Source of the DNA: Deltaproteobacteria bacterium
GTDB taxonomy: Bacteria > Desulfobacterota > Syntrophobacteria > BM002
DNA length: 33,909 bases
Direction: 5' to 3'
NCBI GenBank assembly: GCA_019309045.1
Contig: JAFDGZ010000058.1
Span: 1 to 33,909 of the forward strand
In this document: positions 1-9,401 of the stretch, in pieces
Layout: the number at the start of each line of letters is the position of its first letter
Numbering within the stretch: position 1 is the stretch's first letter
Made by a program: the position numbers and the translations under genes
The notes under the pieces: model-generated
The model's input: only the letters and a program-made list of their open reading frames with translations
Told to the model about the DNA's origin: nothing
Database searches by the model: none

Positions 1-1496
1 GCTATCATTACCACAGGGAAGACCACGATCTCCGCCTTGATAATGCCGCGAATGCTGGTGCCCGTCAATTCAATCTTGCGAAACTGAACTGTTGCTTCGC
101 CGTAGTTGTGAATGGGGATAGGAGCATACCAGATCTCGATTCCCTGGTAGCCAAAAAATTTTGCCCCGGCAATGAAACTTGCCTCCCTGACAAGAGGCAG
201 ACTGACGAACTGCCCGGCGATTCCTTCCATGCGTGCAGTAATATAGGAGATGATAGGGGTGTAGATAAAACCATATGCCAGAAAGAAGAACCAGGGAAAA
301 TTGGGAACCAGCCAGACACACATAGAGGTATAGGCCAGAGTGGAGGCCACATAAATACCGATGGCGATCCAGAAATTGAAGTCGCCTCGACCAGGCGGTG
401 GTCGGAAAAGCTCGCTGAAACTGGCTCGCCGACTTTTGGCGCTGTCTCCAAATGAACGGAGTACGTGCCATATCCCTATCGCTCCTATGGCCAGCCCCAG
501 GCCAATGCCAAAGCTCATGTAGAAATCAAAATTGTTGGCAAATACTGTATCTACCGTTCCCATTCCCTTGTGCCAGCGAGTCAATATGCCATGATGGTAA
601 AGAATGGGATTGGCTATCACCGTGATAATCAGCCCGGCCAGGCCGCCCACGACAGCCCAGAATGGCAGCACCATGCCAATAAAAATCAAACCCAGATCGA
701 GCTGCAAACCAGTAGCAACCGCAGGCAGAACGCCCTCGGTATTTCGAGTGAACTCAATCCAGGGAATAGGTATGAGTCGGATCGGCTCTGTGAGAAACAG
801 AGCAGACACTGCCGGCAGCAACACATATATCGACCCGAACACCATGCCGATAACACCGCCGATGCTGAAGACTCGCCACTTCCAGCTCTTCTGTTTGTCC
901 TCGGTGGACTCTGCCAAGGCCATGGTCCCCAGCGCGCCGACTGGAGCCATGGGAAAGGGAAGTTTCTCCACGTCTGAGGTAATGCGATAGAGTGCATAGC
1001 CAAGACCAAAATGATCGATCCGCTGAATGATCTGGGAGCCGATCAACAGCAGGATTGGAATCAGCCAGTCGCGGTGGAAGAAAGTCCTTTCTACCAGGGA
1101 CTCCGAACCAGGGCTGGGCGCCACCCAGTGTGGAATAAATTCGGTAACTCCCAGCATCTTGGCAGCATCTGACTGTACCAGATATTGATTCCAGAGCAGG
1201 CCTTGAAAGGGTGATGCCAGAGCAGCGCCAGCCATGTAGTAGAGCAGGAAAATTTCCTGCTGCTTCAACTCCGTGTACGAGCGCTTGGCAATTTCGGCAA
1301 AGAGAATTATTGTGACCCATCTGGCTGCCGGGCCAATGCCAGTGCCTATAACCAGTTGCAGGTACATGCTGCCGGGCATCATAAGAAACCCTATGAACAC
1401 CGCCCCCACAACTGTTTTCCAGTCGAAGCCCTCCTCGAAGTGATCCGGAGGCTTCAACAGATCACGATATTCCTGAAGTTCCTTGTCTTCATACAT
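1..1496 (-). CDS. OPT-like polytopic membrane transporter (partial, C-terminus off left edge)
   Basis: The reading frame is open from an ATG at 1496 to the window edge, giving about 498 residues. In-frame TAA and TAG codons lie just upstream of that ATG, so the start is well bounded, although no strong Shine-Dalgarno is visible. The protein is very hydrophobic, with many membrane segments separated by short loops. It carries motifs typical of proteins annotated as OPT-type peptide transporters, such as GIGPAARWVTI near residue 55 and VEKLPFPMAPVGALG near residue 180. Its stop would lie left of position 1. It follows the DUF6785-type gene by 57 bp on the same strand, so the two probably share a transcript and may work together in the membrane. 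Substrate is unknown; the OPT assignment is from motif resemblance and is moderate. Confidence 0.65.
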   Translation of the reverse strand, partial: MYEDKELQEYRDLLKPPDHFEEGFDWKTVVGAVFIGFLMMPGSMYLQLVIGTGIGPAARWVTIILFAEIAKRSYTELKQQEIFLLYYMAGAALASPFQGLLWNQYLVQSDAAKMLGVTEFIPHWVAPSPGSESLVERTFFHRDWLIPILLLIGSQIIQRIDHFGLGYALYRITSDVEKLPFPMAPVGALGTMALAESTEDKQKSWKWRVFSIGGVIGMVFGSIYVLLPAVSALFLTEPIRLIPIPWIEFTRNTEGVLPAVATGLQLDLGLIFIGMVLPFWAVVGGLAGLIITVIANPILYHHGILTRWHKGMGTVDTVFANNFDFYMSFGIGLGLAIGAIGIWHVLRSFGDSAKSRRASFSELFRPPPGRGDFNFWIAIGIYVASTLAYTSMCVWLVPNFPWFFFLAYGFIYTPIISYITARMEGIAGQFVSLPLVREASFIAGAKFFGYQGIEIWYAPIPIHNYGEATVQFRKIELTGTSIRGIIKAEIVVFPVVMI

Positions 1497-1552
1497 GGCG
1501 CTGCTGTCGTCTTTCTATTACGTCCTCTACTCTCTGCTGCAGTCTCAGTCCC

Positions 1553-3526
1553 TCAGGTAGGCAGCACGTGATAACTGCTGCTAGTGAACAGCCCCACTAT
1601 TCCCCAGAGTCCACCCATGAGAAAATCGCCAAGGATGAGGCCAACGAAAAAGAGGCGCACCTTTTTGAACAGGGCCACACCACCATATCTGAGGCTCAAG
1701 TGATTGCAAAGCCAGCCTACCAGAAAGCTGAACCAGATAATTTTCATGGCTGAACTGTAGGTGGTGAGATAGCCTAGCGGATGAATCGGCCACCAGTAGA
1801 AGCGCTGATAGCCCGTGACGAGCACAAGCATCACCAGAGCGCCAATCACGGAAAAGATGAACACCCACTTGCGAGGTCCCTCTGGAGCCTCCAGCAGCCG
1901 CTGCACATTTTCATATACTGACAGGGTCGTTCTAGTAGCCCACTCCAGGTGTAGCTCCCGAATCCCGTACTTGTAGCAAAGCGTCAGCATGGCCACGAAA
2001 GAGACCACCACTCCAGCAACGATCACAACCAGGATGCCTGCGAATATGAGTTTTCTATTCCTGCTGCCCTCTCCCACCTTGGCTCCATGCACCAGAGAGG
2101 GCATCAACGACTCCCGCATGTCTACGAAGAGAACCTTTTGCATTACGGCAGCCATGAGCAGTCCCACGTTCGTAAAGAAACGAGAGCCCCAGAAAGCCAA
2201 CATGCCGTCAGTGGGAGCTGCGCTCAGAGTAAAATAGGCAATACCTCCCTGACAGATAATCCTGCTGGCAACCAGGAGGATCATCAGGAAAACTCCCACC
2301 AGGATGAGAGTAACTTCGAGCGGCATGCCATACCGCACGCACCAGGCTATCAAAGCGATAGCCCCAAGAACAAAGCCCCAGAAGGACAAGCGCATGGAGA
2401 ACCACTCTACCCCAGAAGCTCGACGCGGGGCAGTGCTGAAGCTCTGCTTCAAGATATCCAGCAGGTGGTAGCGGGCCAGCCACAGCATAAAGAGAAAGAA
2501 GATCAGGTAAGCGCCGATCATCTGGGTCTCTTCAGGTCTCGACAGAGTGGGGCCAAAGGTGATGCCAAGAGCTGCCGCCGGGATGTTGTACCCCAGAACA
2601 CTCAGCAGTCCGAAAAGCAAGCCGCCAAGGAGAAAGAAGAACCAGAAACTGAAGGAAATCTGCCGAGGCGTCAAGAAAGCAAACCCAATAAAAGCGGGAT
2701 ATATAAAGATCTTCAGCTTGTGAAAGCCGGAAAAGATGCCGTACTTTGGAAAATATGGGCCTGCCAGAATCAGGGTGGGGATCTGGGGTATTGTGGGGAT
2801 ATAGAAATGCAGGCCATTGATCAAGTGAAGAAACACCGTGGCCAGAAGTCCGATGAGCAGAAACTTGTTTGCCAGAAATCCAAAAAATCTGTGGCCGCTG
2901 TATGCTTCCTCCATCAGCTGCGGCACTCGTAGCAAGGGAAAATTCATTCTTTCGTTTTCGATCCACTGGTGACTGAACAGGTTCACCATGCACATCATTA
3001 CCCAGTAGCAAAGCAGAACGAAGCCCGTCCACACCAGCAGCGGCGGCAGCCAACACTTCCATGGGATCTGCGCCAGTACCTGCAGCCATCCCAGCTGATG
3101 GCCACCTTCCAGACCTCGGTAGAGAGTCTCTATCGCCCGGGGATCCTTGGGATACCAGCCTGGCGGCAACAAGGGTTGCAGGACTTGCTGCCAGCGGTTC
3201 CCCACAGTGGCAAAGTGAATTGGAGCAGTAAGATTGATGAAAAATGTCCGCACAAGACCAGTGTAGGCAATCCCGGAGACCAGCACCATAAGTATCCAGA
3301 TCACCAGCAGCTCTCGCCCTGTGAGCCAGTAGGATGACCTGATACGCCCCAGAGCAGCAACACCTACAGAAATCCAGAAATAGAGAAAAAAAGGCGCCAG
3401 GGGGAAGTGGCCGCCTCCCAGGGGTGTGGCTCCCCTGTAGACATTGTTGAACGGTGTAATCGCAGCAATCAAAGTGGCCAGAATTACACCAATCAGCACC
3501 GCACGGAGTCTCACCGGCCCCTGCAT
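1553..3526 (-). CDS. DUF6785/DUF6784-type polytopic membrane protein (OPT-like)
   Basis: This 657-residue integral membrane protein has about 14-16 hydrophobic segments. The loop WIENERMNFPLLRVP (residues 188-202) and the C-terminal block WWPIHPLGYLTT (578-589) followed by LRYGG and a glycine-rich last helix are what I associate with the DUF6785 and DUF6784 domains, which are related to oligopeptide (OPT) transporters. The substrate is not known. The start at 3526 has an AGGAG about 10 nt upstream. It lies 106 bp downstream of the giant permease gene and 57 bp upstream of a second OPT-like gene, on the same strand, so a transport role linked to the ABC system is inferred. No truncation or frameshift is seen. 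Confidence 0.75.
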   Translation of the reverse strand: MQGPVRLRAVLIGVILATLIAAITPFNNVYRGATPLGGGHFPLAPFFLYFWISVGVAALGRIRSSYWLTGRELLVIWILMVLVSGIAYTGLVRTFFINLTAPIHFATVGNRWQQVLQPLLPPGWYPKDPRAIETLYRGLEGGHQLGWLQVLAQIPWKCWLPPLLVWTGFVLLCYWVMMCMVNLFSHQWIENERMNFPLLRVPQLMEEAYSGHRFFGFLANKFLLIGLLATVFLHLINGLHFYIPTIPQIPTLILAGPYFPKYGIFSGFHKLKIFIYPAFIGFAFLTPRQISFSFWFFFLLGGLLFGLLSVLGYNIPAAALGITFGPTLSRPEETQMIGAYLIFFLFMLWLARYHLLDILKQSFSTAPRRASGVEWFSMRLSFWGFVLGAIALIAWCVRYGMPLEVTLILVGVFLMILLVASRIICQGGIAYFTLSAAPTDGMLAFWGSRFFTNVGLLMAAVMQKVLFVDMRESLMPSLVHGAKVGEGSRNRKLIFAGILVVIVAGVVVSFVAMLTLCYKYGIRELHLEWATRTTLSVYENVQRLLEAPEGPRKWVFIFSVIGALVMLVLVTGYQRFYWWPIHPLGYLTTYSSAMKIIWFSFLVGWLCNHLSLRYGGVALFKKVRLFFVGLILGDFLMGGLWGIVGLFTSSSYHVLPT

Positions 3527-3632
3527 AGGTCAAAATCTCCTGCTAAAAGAGACTGTCAGTCTGTACTCAGGATCAAGGAAAAATAATGGTTGGCTATGCC
3601 TGGAAGAAACCAGCCCATGCCTCTGTGGGCAG

Positions 3633-6600
3633 TCATCCTTGCATCCCCTTCGCCTCAGTAGTCACGTGTACCAACAGAATTTTCTCGTATTGAGGTTTTT
3701 CCTCAGCCCCCAGTGAACGCCAAATGAGAAGTTGCTTGCGCAGATCGTCAAGAAAGCCCTTGTTCAAACGTTTCCAGGTAGTAGCCTCTCCAGCCTCTCG
3801 CACGAGTTTGACCTTGATCACCAGATACCGGGGATCCTCTGCGGCTGGATGAAAGCTGATGTCAGCATTCTGCTTGACACCGAAATCGAAAGGCGCCAGC
3901 CAAACTCTCGCATTTACCCGGATATATCCCCGGGAGTCTTCAGTGGCCAGCTCTCCTCGGGTAGTAAGGTTTTTCTCAGCGTCGCCAGAGCGGCCTTCCA
4001 GCTGGCTCAGGGAAACTTTCAATTCATCAGTGGAAAACAGACCGTGGGAGACGTCTTCGTGAGCAATGTAGTACTCGCAAAGGTAGCCGCCGATGCCGAA
4101 CTGCTCCTCTTTGCGCACCAGGAATGGCAGAGTGAGGTCCAGTTCCTGACCTTTGGGCTCGGGCAGAGTCCAGGCGCGGTTCACATCAGGTATGGCAATG
4201 TCAGCCGCCATCCTGGAGGGGTAGATAACAGAAATGAGCACCACCAGCACTACCAGCACTGTGGCGGCCACTCCCGCAAGGGAAGAATAGTTAACCGTTA
4301 TGCCATGCCACAGCGAGGTGCCCACCAGCAGGCTGGCCAGGGTTTGAGCCAGCAGATAGCCGAGCACCGCGCTGAGCACTGCAAAAGCCAGGGATTCGGC
4401 CACAAAAAGAAAGGAGACATGATTCGGCGCCAGACCCACAGAAGTGTATACGGCAATCTCTCTCTTCCTCTCATACACGCTGCTAATCATGGTGTTGAGA
4501 ACGATGAGCACCGAAATCAAAATGGGAATTATAATGTTGGGCACCCCGCTGTAGCTGAACGAGTCAGAGGCATGGTACATGAACCTTCCTTTAGCCTCGC
4601 CGCTGAAAAGGGTCAGACCGAAGCGATCAACGAGAGCACGTGCTGTGGATTCAACCGTGCGGTCTGATCCCAGCTTGATAGCCACCGCCTTGAGAATGCC
4701 GCCAATGCTCTGCAGAGTCTCGTACGGCAAAATGATGGTGAGATCTGCTGGTATATGATGATACCTCCCCTGGAATGCCTTGATATCTTCACCTGATTCG
4801 ATGGCATCCATCTCTACTTCGGTGATCTGCACGGCAGCTTCACTCGGAAAGGTCACTGGAGTGACCACCTCGCCATCTAAATCCCGATGCCGTTCCAGAT
4901 CCTTTCCTCGAAAGCATCCTACCACTCGAAATGAGGTGCCCCAGAGATCAATGCTATCGCTGCCGTCCGAACCCAGTCGGATGCCCAGCTCTTGAGCCAA
5001 CAGTTCCGGCAGCACCACCACCTGCAACTCTCCCGGACGAAACCAGCGGCCCCGGCTCAGATTCCTGCCGATGCCGCTGACAACAGGTTCCCGGGGACTG
5101 AGGCCCAGCACTCCCCTGGCCACAGCTCGCCGATCACCCCGCCGGAGAGAGGCTAGAAAAGGGCTCGATCTGTCGTCACTTTCCATCCAGCCGCGCGGCA
5201 CCACATCGGCATGAGCACCAAACTCGTTGGCCATCACCTCGAAGGCTTCAGAAGGCAAAGTCTCCCAATTGAGCTCTTTCAAAAGAATGCCCCTGTAAGG
5301 CGCCCTGTCTGCCAGGCGCAGCCTTCCCCGGAGTCGAATGCTTTTCACACTGGTAAAACTCATGATGGTAAAGGTAAGGATAATCAGGGTAACACAGGTG
5401 AGCCCCGTGCGCAGCTTTCGGCGACGCAGATTGCTCACCCCCAGAACAAAGGCTGCCATGAAGGCTTTACCCTTGGTTACCTCGGAGCGTTTCAACTGAT
5501 GTGCCTGTTTCTGCAGCTGGGCCATCTCCTGTTCAAAGCGATTGAAAATAATGAGGGAAACCATTATTGACAAGCCGACAATGAGAAAGGCAAGGATCAC
5601 CACAAATGGACTGTAGGTGAGCTGAAATGCCGGGTGCACCAGATAAATCACCCCGATCACAACCGCGAGGATGCTCATAAAGGCGATGATGCGCTTGTGT
5701 ATGTTGCTATATGAAAACAGCAGTCGTTCAGCACAGTAGGCAAACGGCACGAACAACGCCACATAAAAGAGCACCCCGAACAGCACATCTCTCTGGGTGT
5801 CTTCCACACTGTTATAGACCCGCAGCGCCAGCGCCCAGGAAGCCTTGGCCTCGGCCAGAAAACGGTCGTATCGCTTCTGGGCGCGCGCTTTAGCGGCCTT
5901 CTCCAGTGCTGCAGTACCCTCGCGCTGCAGAAAGCGAATCTTCTCATTAAAAATTCCGTGATTCTCCAGATTGGCTATCCTAGGTAGAAGAAGGGTCCAC
6001 ATATCCTTGGCCACTCTATACGGAGTAGCTGGTATGGTTGGCCACTGGTCGATATTGTAGCCTCTCCCTTCAGGCTGATCCGGATCGCCATTAAGCAGGA
6101 GAAGTTTTCTCTTGAGCACTGTGTCTGAGAGGGTCAGCTTCATGGAGATTCCCCTCTCGAGAAATATGCTTTCAATAGTTGAGGAACGGGTGTCGATCCT
6201 GCTCCAAAAATATCGTCGGGGGGCAGCATCTAAACCGGCGTCGAGAAGTTTAATCTTGGTAAGGTATCGAAAGGTTCTTGGCTCCAGGAGATCGAAAAGA
6301 GTTGTCATTCGGCAGGCAAACATTACCAGGTCTGTTTCCATGTTTCTGCGACGCATCTTGACGCGATAGGCAGACTTGCCGGTTTGCCTCTTGTCAATGG
6401 CCCATATTATGTGGCCGGTGTCAGGCTCGAAGCGATAAGCTTCGAGTATTGCCTTGCCCACCACGTGCTTGCGATCCGCAAGGCCCCGAATCCTGAAGAT
6501 GCCAGCTGTATCGACCATATTGTAAAAACGGGCGTTTCCCTGGTAGGTGAGGATGACGGTTCCAGGTGCTGGCTGGTCGGGGAAGAGCTCACCCTGGCGA

Positions 6601-8519
6601 ATGAAGTTGGCCCGACCTGTAAGGGTAGCAAAACCGTTGCGCGGCTGCGTTTCTGTTACCAGTCCTGGTTCGCGACTTAAAGCGCCAATCAAGGCAGAGA
6701 CCAGTCTGCTTTGTCTGCGCACATATTCAAGATTGACCGTGGGGAGCAGGTCATATGGTGTACCCCAGCGCGACCTGCTGTCATTCAAAGTCACCAGGGT
6801 CAAGCCAACCATGCCGGCCATGGTGCTGATTTCTCCCCCCAGGGCGGGTCTGTCGCCAAAATAGCTCTGCCACGGACGAGCAATATTCGGCCGCAAGGTG
6901 TCCTTGTAGAGACCTCGGACACCGATTTTTTCTTCCACCTGCGGGGCTATCCTCCACAAGACTCCGCTGATCAGGCTGAAACTGCGGACCATGTTTACTT
7001 CGGGTCGAAGCTGGTAAAACCAGCCTTTATAGAAACCGCCAACGCCATCACCATGGCTGGACAGGTGCAGGGAAATGCATGCAGGTATTTCCTTGCCCCT
7101 GACGAATTTTCTCAAACGGTGAGCACTTCGGACGCACTGCAGCTGTTCACGGCTGTCTGTCAGAACCCTCTGATGATAGGCCACAGCTCTGGGCACGATA
7201 TTGAGCAGAAGCTGCCGTTCCTCATCGGATAGACTGTCGTAGACAGTCTGCCACTCGAGCCGCTTCAGGTTGAGGCGCCGTCTGGCCAACTCCTCGATTA
7301 CTGCTTCGTTGTAGCTGCTTCCCTTCTGCAGCCGGAGCTTCATCAGCTGCTGACTGGCGATATTGATCTCTGTCTTGATCTGCTCTGCAAGGGCCTCCTT
7401 GAGGAGCGCCGCCTCCTCCTTCTTGCTCGAGTGCAATGAATCTACCCTCTGCAACAGGGCTATATACTTGTTGGCTGTCTGCATCCTTTTCTTGAGGGCC
7501 CTTTGCATCTTTCGCAGTTCTCTGTTCTTGGCACGTATGGCCCAGATGAATTGCCTCATGCCGGCCAGACTCTGAGCGTGCCCGCTAGTGGCCACCAACA
7601 ACACAGTACGTCCCGGCGGTTCTTCCTTGAAAAATCTCGCCATGTCAAGCAGAGAGGCGATTCCCACAGCCTCGTCAGCACCTGGACCGATGCCGGCCAC
7701 CAGGGAAGTGCTGTCGTAGAATGCTTCTACCACCAGAAGTTCATCACGGAGTTCAGGATCATTGCCGGGAATCAAGGCATAGATATTTTCAGCGGCTACA
7801 CGCTGCCAGCCCCCCCGACAGCTCAAGCGTATCAGAGGAGAAACCATCCTTTTCCTGGTCTTTGCAAAGGCGCCAAACAGTTCGCTGGCCTTGTCAGCAG
7901 GCACCCAGAAGCGGGGAAATTCTATCGGCGTCAACTCGAATTTGTCATAATAAAGGCCGTTGAGCCCCAGGCCCCGGTCAAGATAGACGACTGCCGCAGC
8001 TCCCAGCATGGCAGCATTGATCCAGTTCTTGCCTGAGTCGAGCTCCATGAGCACAATGCTGCCCTTTACTTCAAAACCATTGAAGTCCTCGAGCTCGCCA
8101 GTACCCACATAAATAAGCGGCCCCTGCAATCCTGAGATTGGGGTGGTTTGCGGGCTGACAGCATTCAGTTCCACTGGATGGATGATCAGGCTCTGTTCGG
8201 TCCCTGGCAAGCTAAGCCTTGCCTGCTGGTACAGGGTCACCGGCAGGAGAAAGCGCTGCCGCTGCACCTTTTCGATGCCCAGCCTCTTAAAGGCCTCGCT
8301 GATCAAATCCGCGGCCTGGCGACACCCTTCAGTGCCGGTGCTCCTGTCCTTGAGAGCGGCAAACTGGCGCACGATATCGCCAATACCTGCTGCCTGCACT
8401 GCTCCTTTAGAAACAATACAAAGGATCATTGCCAACAGCAGAATGGCTTTTGTGCCAGACACACTGAGCCTGGCTATAGTTGCTCTCATCTTGTGACATT
8501 TTCTAGCTGTTGCGCTCAT
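3633..8519 (-). CDS. Giant FtsX/MacB-type ABC permease with N-terminal degenerate M28 peptidase-like domain
   Basis: The 1628-residue protein has these parts in order: signal/anchor segment (about 24-43); M28-peptidase-like domain with a PA-type insert (about 45-330, insert near 150-190); coiled coil (330-400); extracytoplasmic region with a carboxypeptidase-regulatory-like beta fold (about 627-700); membrane segments near 912-935, 943-962 and 970-992; FtsX-type helix near 1035-1057; periplasmic MacB-like domain; three FtsX helices (1328-1345, about 1368-1400, 1415-1433); and a cytosolic tail of about 170 residues without a recognised family. Key M28 residues are lost: the first metal His is Phe267 and the Glu-Glu pair is His314-Ala315, so peptidase activity is unlikely. 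It lies 62 bp after the ATPase gene. The start is uncertain: the ATG at 8519 lacks a clear Shine-Dalgarno and another ATG follows at 8489. It is probably the large half of an envelope ABC machine. Confidence 0.85.
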   Translation of the reverse strand: MSATARKCHKMRATIARLSVSGTKAILLLAMILCIVSKGAVQAAGIGDIVRQFAALKDRSTGTEGCRQAADLISEAFKRLGIEKVQRQRFLLPVTLYQQARLSLPGTEQSLIIHPVELNAVSPQTTPISGLQGPLIYVGTGELEDFNGFEVKGSIVLMELDSGKNWINAAMLGAAAVVYLDRGLGLNGLYYDKFELTPIEFPRFWVPADKASELFGAFAKTRKRMVSPLIRLSCRGGWQRVAAENIYALIPGNDPELRDELLVVEAFYDSTSLVAGIGPGADEAVGIASLLDMARFFKEEPPGRTVLLVATSGHAQSLAGMRQFIWAIRAKNRELRKMQRALKKRMQTANKYIALLQRVDSLHSSKKEEAALLKEALAEQIKTEINIASQQLMKLRLQKGSSYNEAVIEELARRRLNLKRLEWQTVYDSLSDEERQLLLNIVPRAVAYHQRVLTDSREQLQCVRSAHRLRKFVRGKEIPACISLHLSSHGDGVGGFYKGWFYQLRPEVNMVRSFSLISGVLWRIAPQVEEKIGVRGLYKDTLRPNIARPWQSYFGDRPALGGEISTMAGMVGLTLVTLNDSRSRWGTPYDLLPTVNLEYVRRQSRLVSALIGALSREPGLVTETQPRNGFATLTGRANFIRQGELFPDQPAPGTVILTYQGNARFYNMVDTAGIFRIRGLADRKHVVGKAILEAYRFEPDTGHIIWAIDKRQTGKSAYRVKMRRRNMETDLVMFACRMTTLFDLLEPRTFRYLTKIKLLDAGLDAAPRRYFWSRIDTRSSTIESIFLERGISMKLTLSDTVLKRKLLLLNGDPDQPEGRGYNIDQWPTIPATPYRVAKDMWTLLLPRIANLENHGIFNEKIRFLQREGTAALEKAAKARAQKRYDRFLAEAKASWALALRVYNSVEDTQRDVLFGVLFYVALFVPFAYCAERLLFSYSNIHKRIIAFMSILAVVIGVIYLVHPAFQLTYSPFVVILAFLIVGLSIMVSLIIFNRFEQEMAQLQKQAHQLKRSEVTKGKAFMAAFVLGVSNLRRRKLRTGLTCVTLIILTFTIMSFTSVKSIRLRGRLRLADRAPYRGILLKELNWETLPSEAFEVMANEFGAHADVVPRGWMESDDRSSPFLASLRRGDRRAVARGVLGLSPREPVVSGIGRNLSRGRWFRPGELQVVVLPELLAQELGIRLGSDGSDSIDLWGTSFRVVGCFRGKDLERHRDLDGEVVTPVTFPSEAAVQITEVEMDAIESGEDIKAFQGRYHHIPADLTIILPYETLQSIGGILKAVAIKLGSDRTVESTARALVDRFGLTLFSGEAKGRFMYHASDSFSYSGVPNIIIPILISVLIVLNTMISSVYERKREIAVYTSVGLAPNHVSFLFVAESLAFAVLSAVLGYLLAQTLASLLVGTSLWHGITVNYSSLAGVAATVLVVLVVLISVIYPSRMAADIAIPDVNRAWTLPEPKGQELDLTLPFLVRKEEQFGIGGYLCEYYIAHEDVSHGLFSTDELKVSLSQLEGRSGDAEKNLTTRGELATEDSRGYIRVNARVWLAPFDFGVKQNADISFHPAAEDPRYLVIKVKLVREAGEATTWKRLNKGFLDDLRKQLLIWRSLGAEEKPQYEKILLVHVTTEAKGMQG

Positions 8520-8581
8520 GACTGCAGGGCAATGCTGGCTGAAGAATAAATAGTGTTCCTTTCTGGGTGTTCAGGAAGGTC

Positions 8582-9319
8582 TCAGGTGCGAGCGGCAATT
8601 TCTCCCACAGAAATCGACAGCTGCTCTCTGTCTTCTACCTTGTCAACAAGACCATCCCGTATCCAGACAACGCGATCTGAGACGCTCAACATCTTGAAGT
8701 CGTGGGTGGCAGAAATTATTGTCACTCCACGCTCTTCACTCAGCCTCCTTAGAAGTTCGATTATTTCTTCACCAGTGGTGAGATCAAGGTTACCGGTGGG
8801 TTCATCTGCCAGAATTATTGCTGGATCATTGGCCATGGCGCGGGCCACCGCAACTCTCTGTTGTTGACCGCCTGACAGTTCCGAAGGTTTATGCTGGAAA
8901 CGCTCGCCCAGACCAACCACCTCCAGAAGTTCAAGGCCCTTCTCCACAGCAGCGTCATTGTGCATGCCCGCAAAGACCATGGGCAGAGTCACATTCTCCA
9001 ACGCTGTCATTACCTGAATTAAATTGAAGGTCTGAAAAATATAGCCTATTTTGCGGCAGCGCAGCCAGGCGAGTTCATAGGCATCCAGCTGCGCTATATC
9101 CACCTCGTCAATAAAGACCTTACCCGAGGTTGGCTTGTCGAGGCCGCCAATCATATTGAACAAGGTGCTTTTACCCGAGCCGGAGGGGCCCATAATGGAA
9201 ACGTACTCACCGGCCCGTATCTCCAGGTTGATGCCTTTCAGAGCCTCCACCTTGTGTTTCCCCAATTGGAAGGTCTTTATTACTTTCAGGACACGGACGA
9301 TGTGATGTTCCTCTTTCAT
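8582..9319 (-). CDS. ABC transporter ATP-binding protein, LolD/MacB family
   Basis: This is a complete 245-residue nucleotide-binding subunit. Walker A GPSGSGKS is at 44-51, the Q-loop glutamine at about 96, signature LSGGQQQ at 148-154, Walker B IILADEP at 168-174 and the switch His in ATHD near 206. The DEPTGNLD string is typical of LolD/MacB/FtsE-type ATPases, which power FtsX-fold permeases rather than classical importers. A GAGG Shine-Dalgarno sits a few bases before the ATG. It is flanked on the same strand by a small FtsX permease (82 bp upstream) and the giant permease (62 bp downstream), so it most likely energises a heterodimer of these two. The cargo (lipoprotein, lipid or peptide) cannot be told from sequence. 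Confidence 0.95.
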   Translation of the reverse strand: MKEEHHIVRVLKVIKTFQLGKHKVEALKGINLEIRAGEYVSIMGPSGSGKSTLFNMIGGLDKPTSGKVFIDEVDIAQLDAYELAWLRCRKIGYIFQTFNLIQVMTALENVTLPMVFAGMHNDAAVEKGLELLEVVGLGERFQHKPSELSGGQQQRVAVARAMANDPAIILADEPTGNLDLTTGEEIIELLRRLSEERGVTIISATHDFKMLSVSDRVVWIRDGLVDKVEDREQLSISVGEIAART

Positions 9320-9401
9320 AAATCCTCACCCAAGTGCTCTTGCAGTGCGACCACGCCAGCGGGGTGTGAAGGCCGCCACAGACGATCATCATCGTGGCAC
9401 C

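Noticed and set aside
2087-2932. Rightward 281-codon open frame
   Set aside because: Antisense to the DUF6785-type membrane protein; low-complexity Gln/Lys/Glu-rich translation typical of a shadow of hydrophobic codons.
3732-4667. Rightward 311-codon open frame
   Set aside because: It is antisense to the FtsX domain of the giant permease, which has clear motifs. The translation has no family resemblance.
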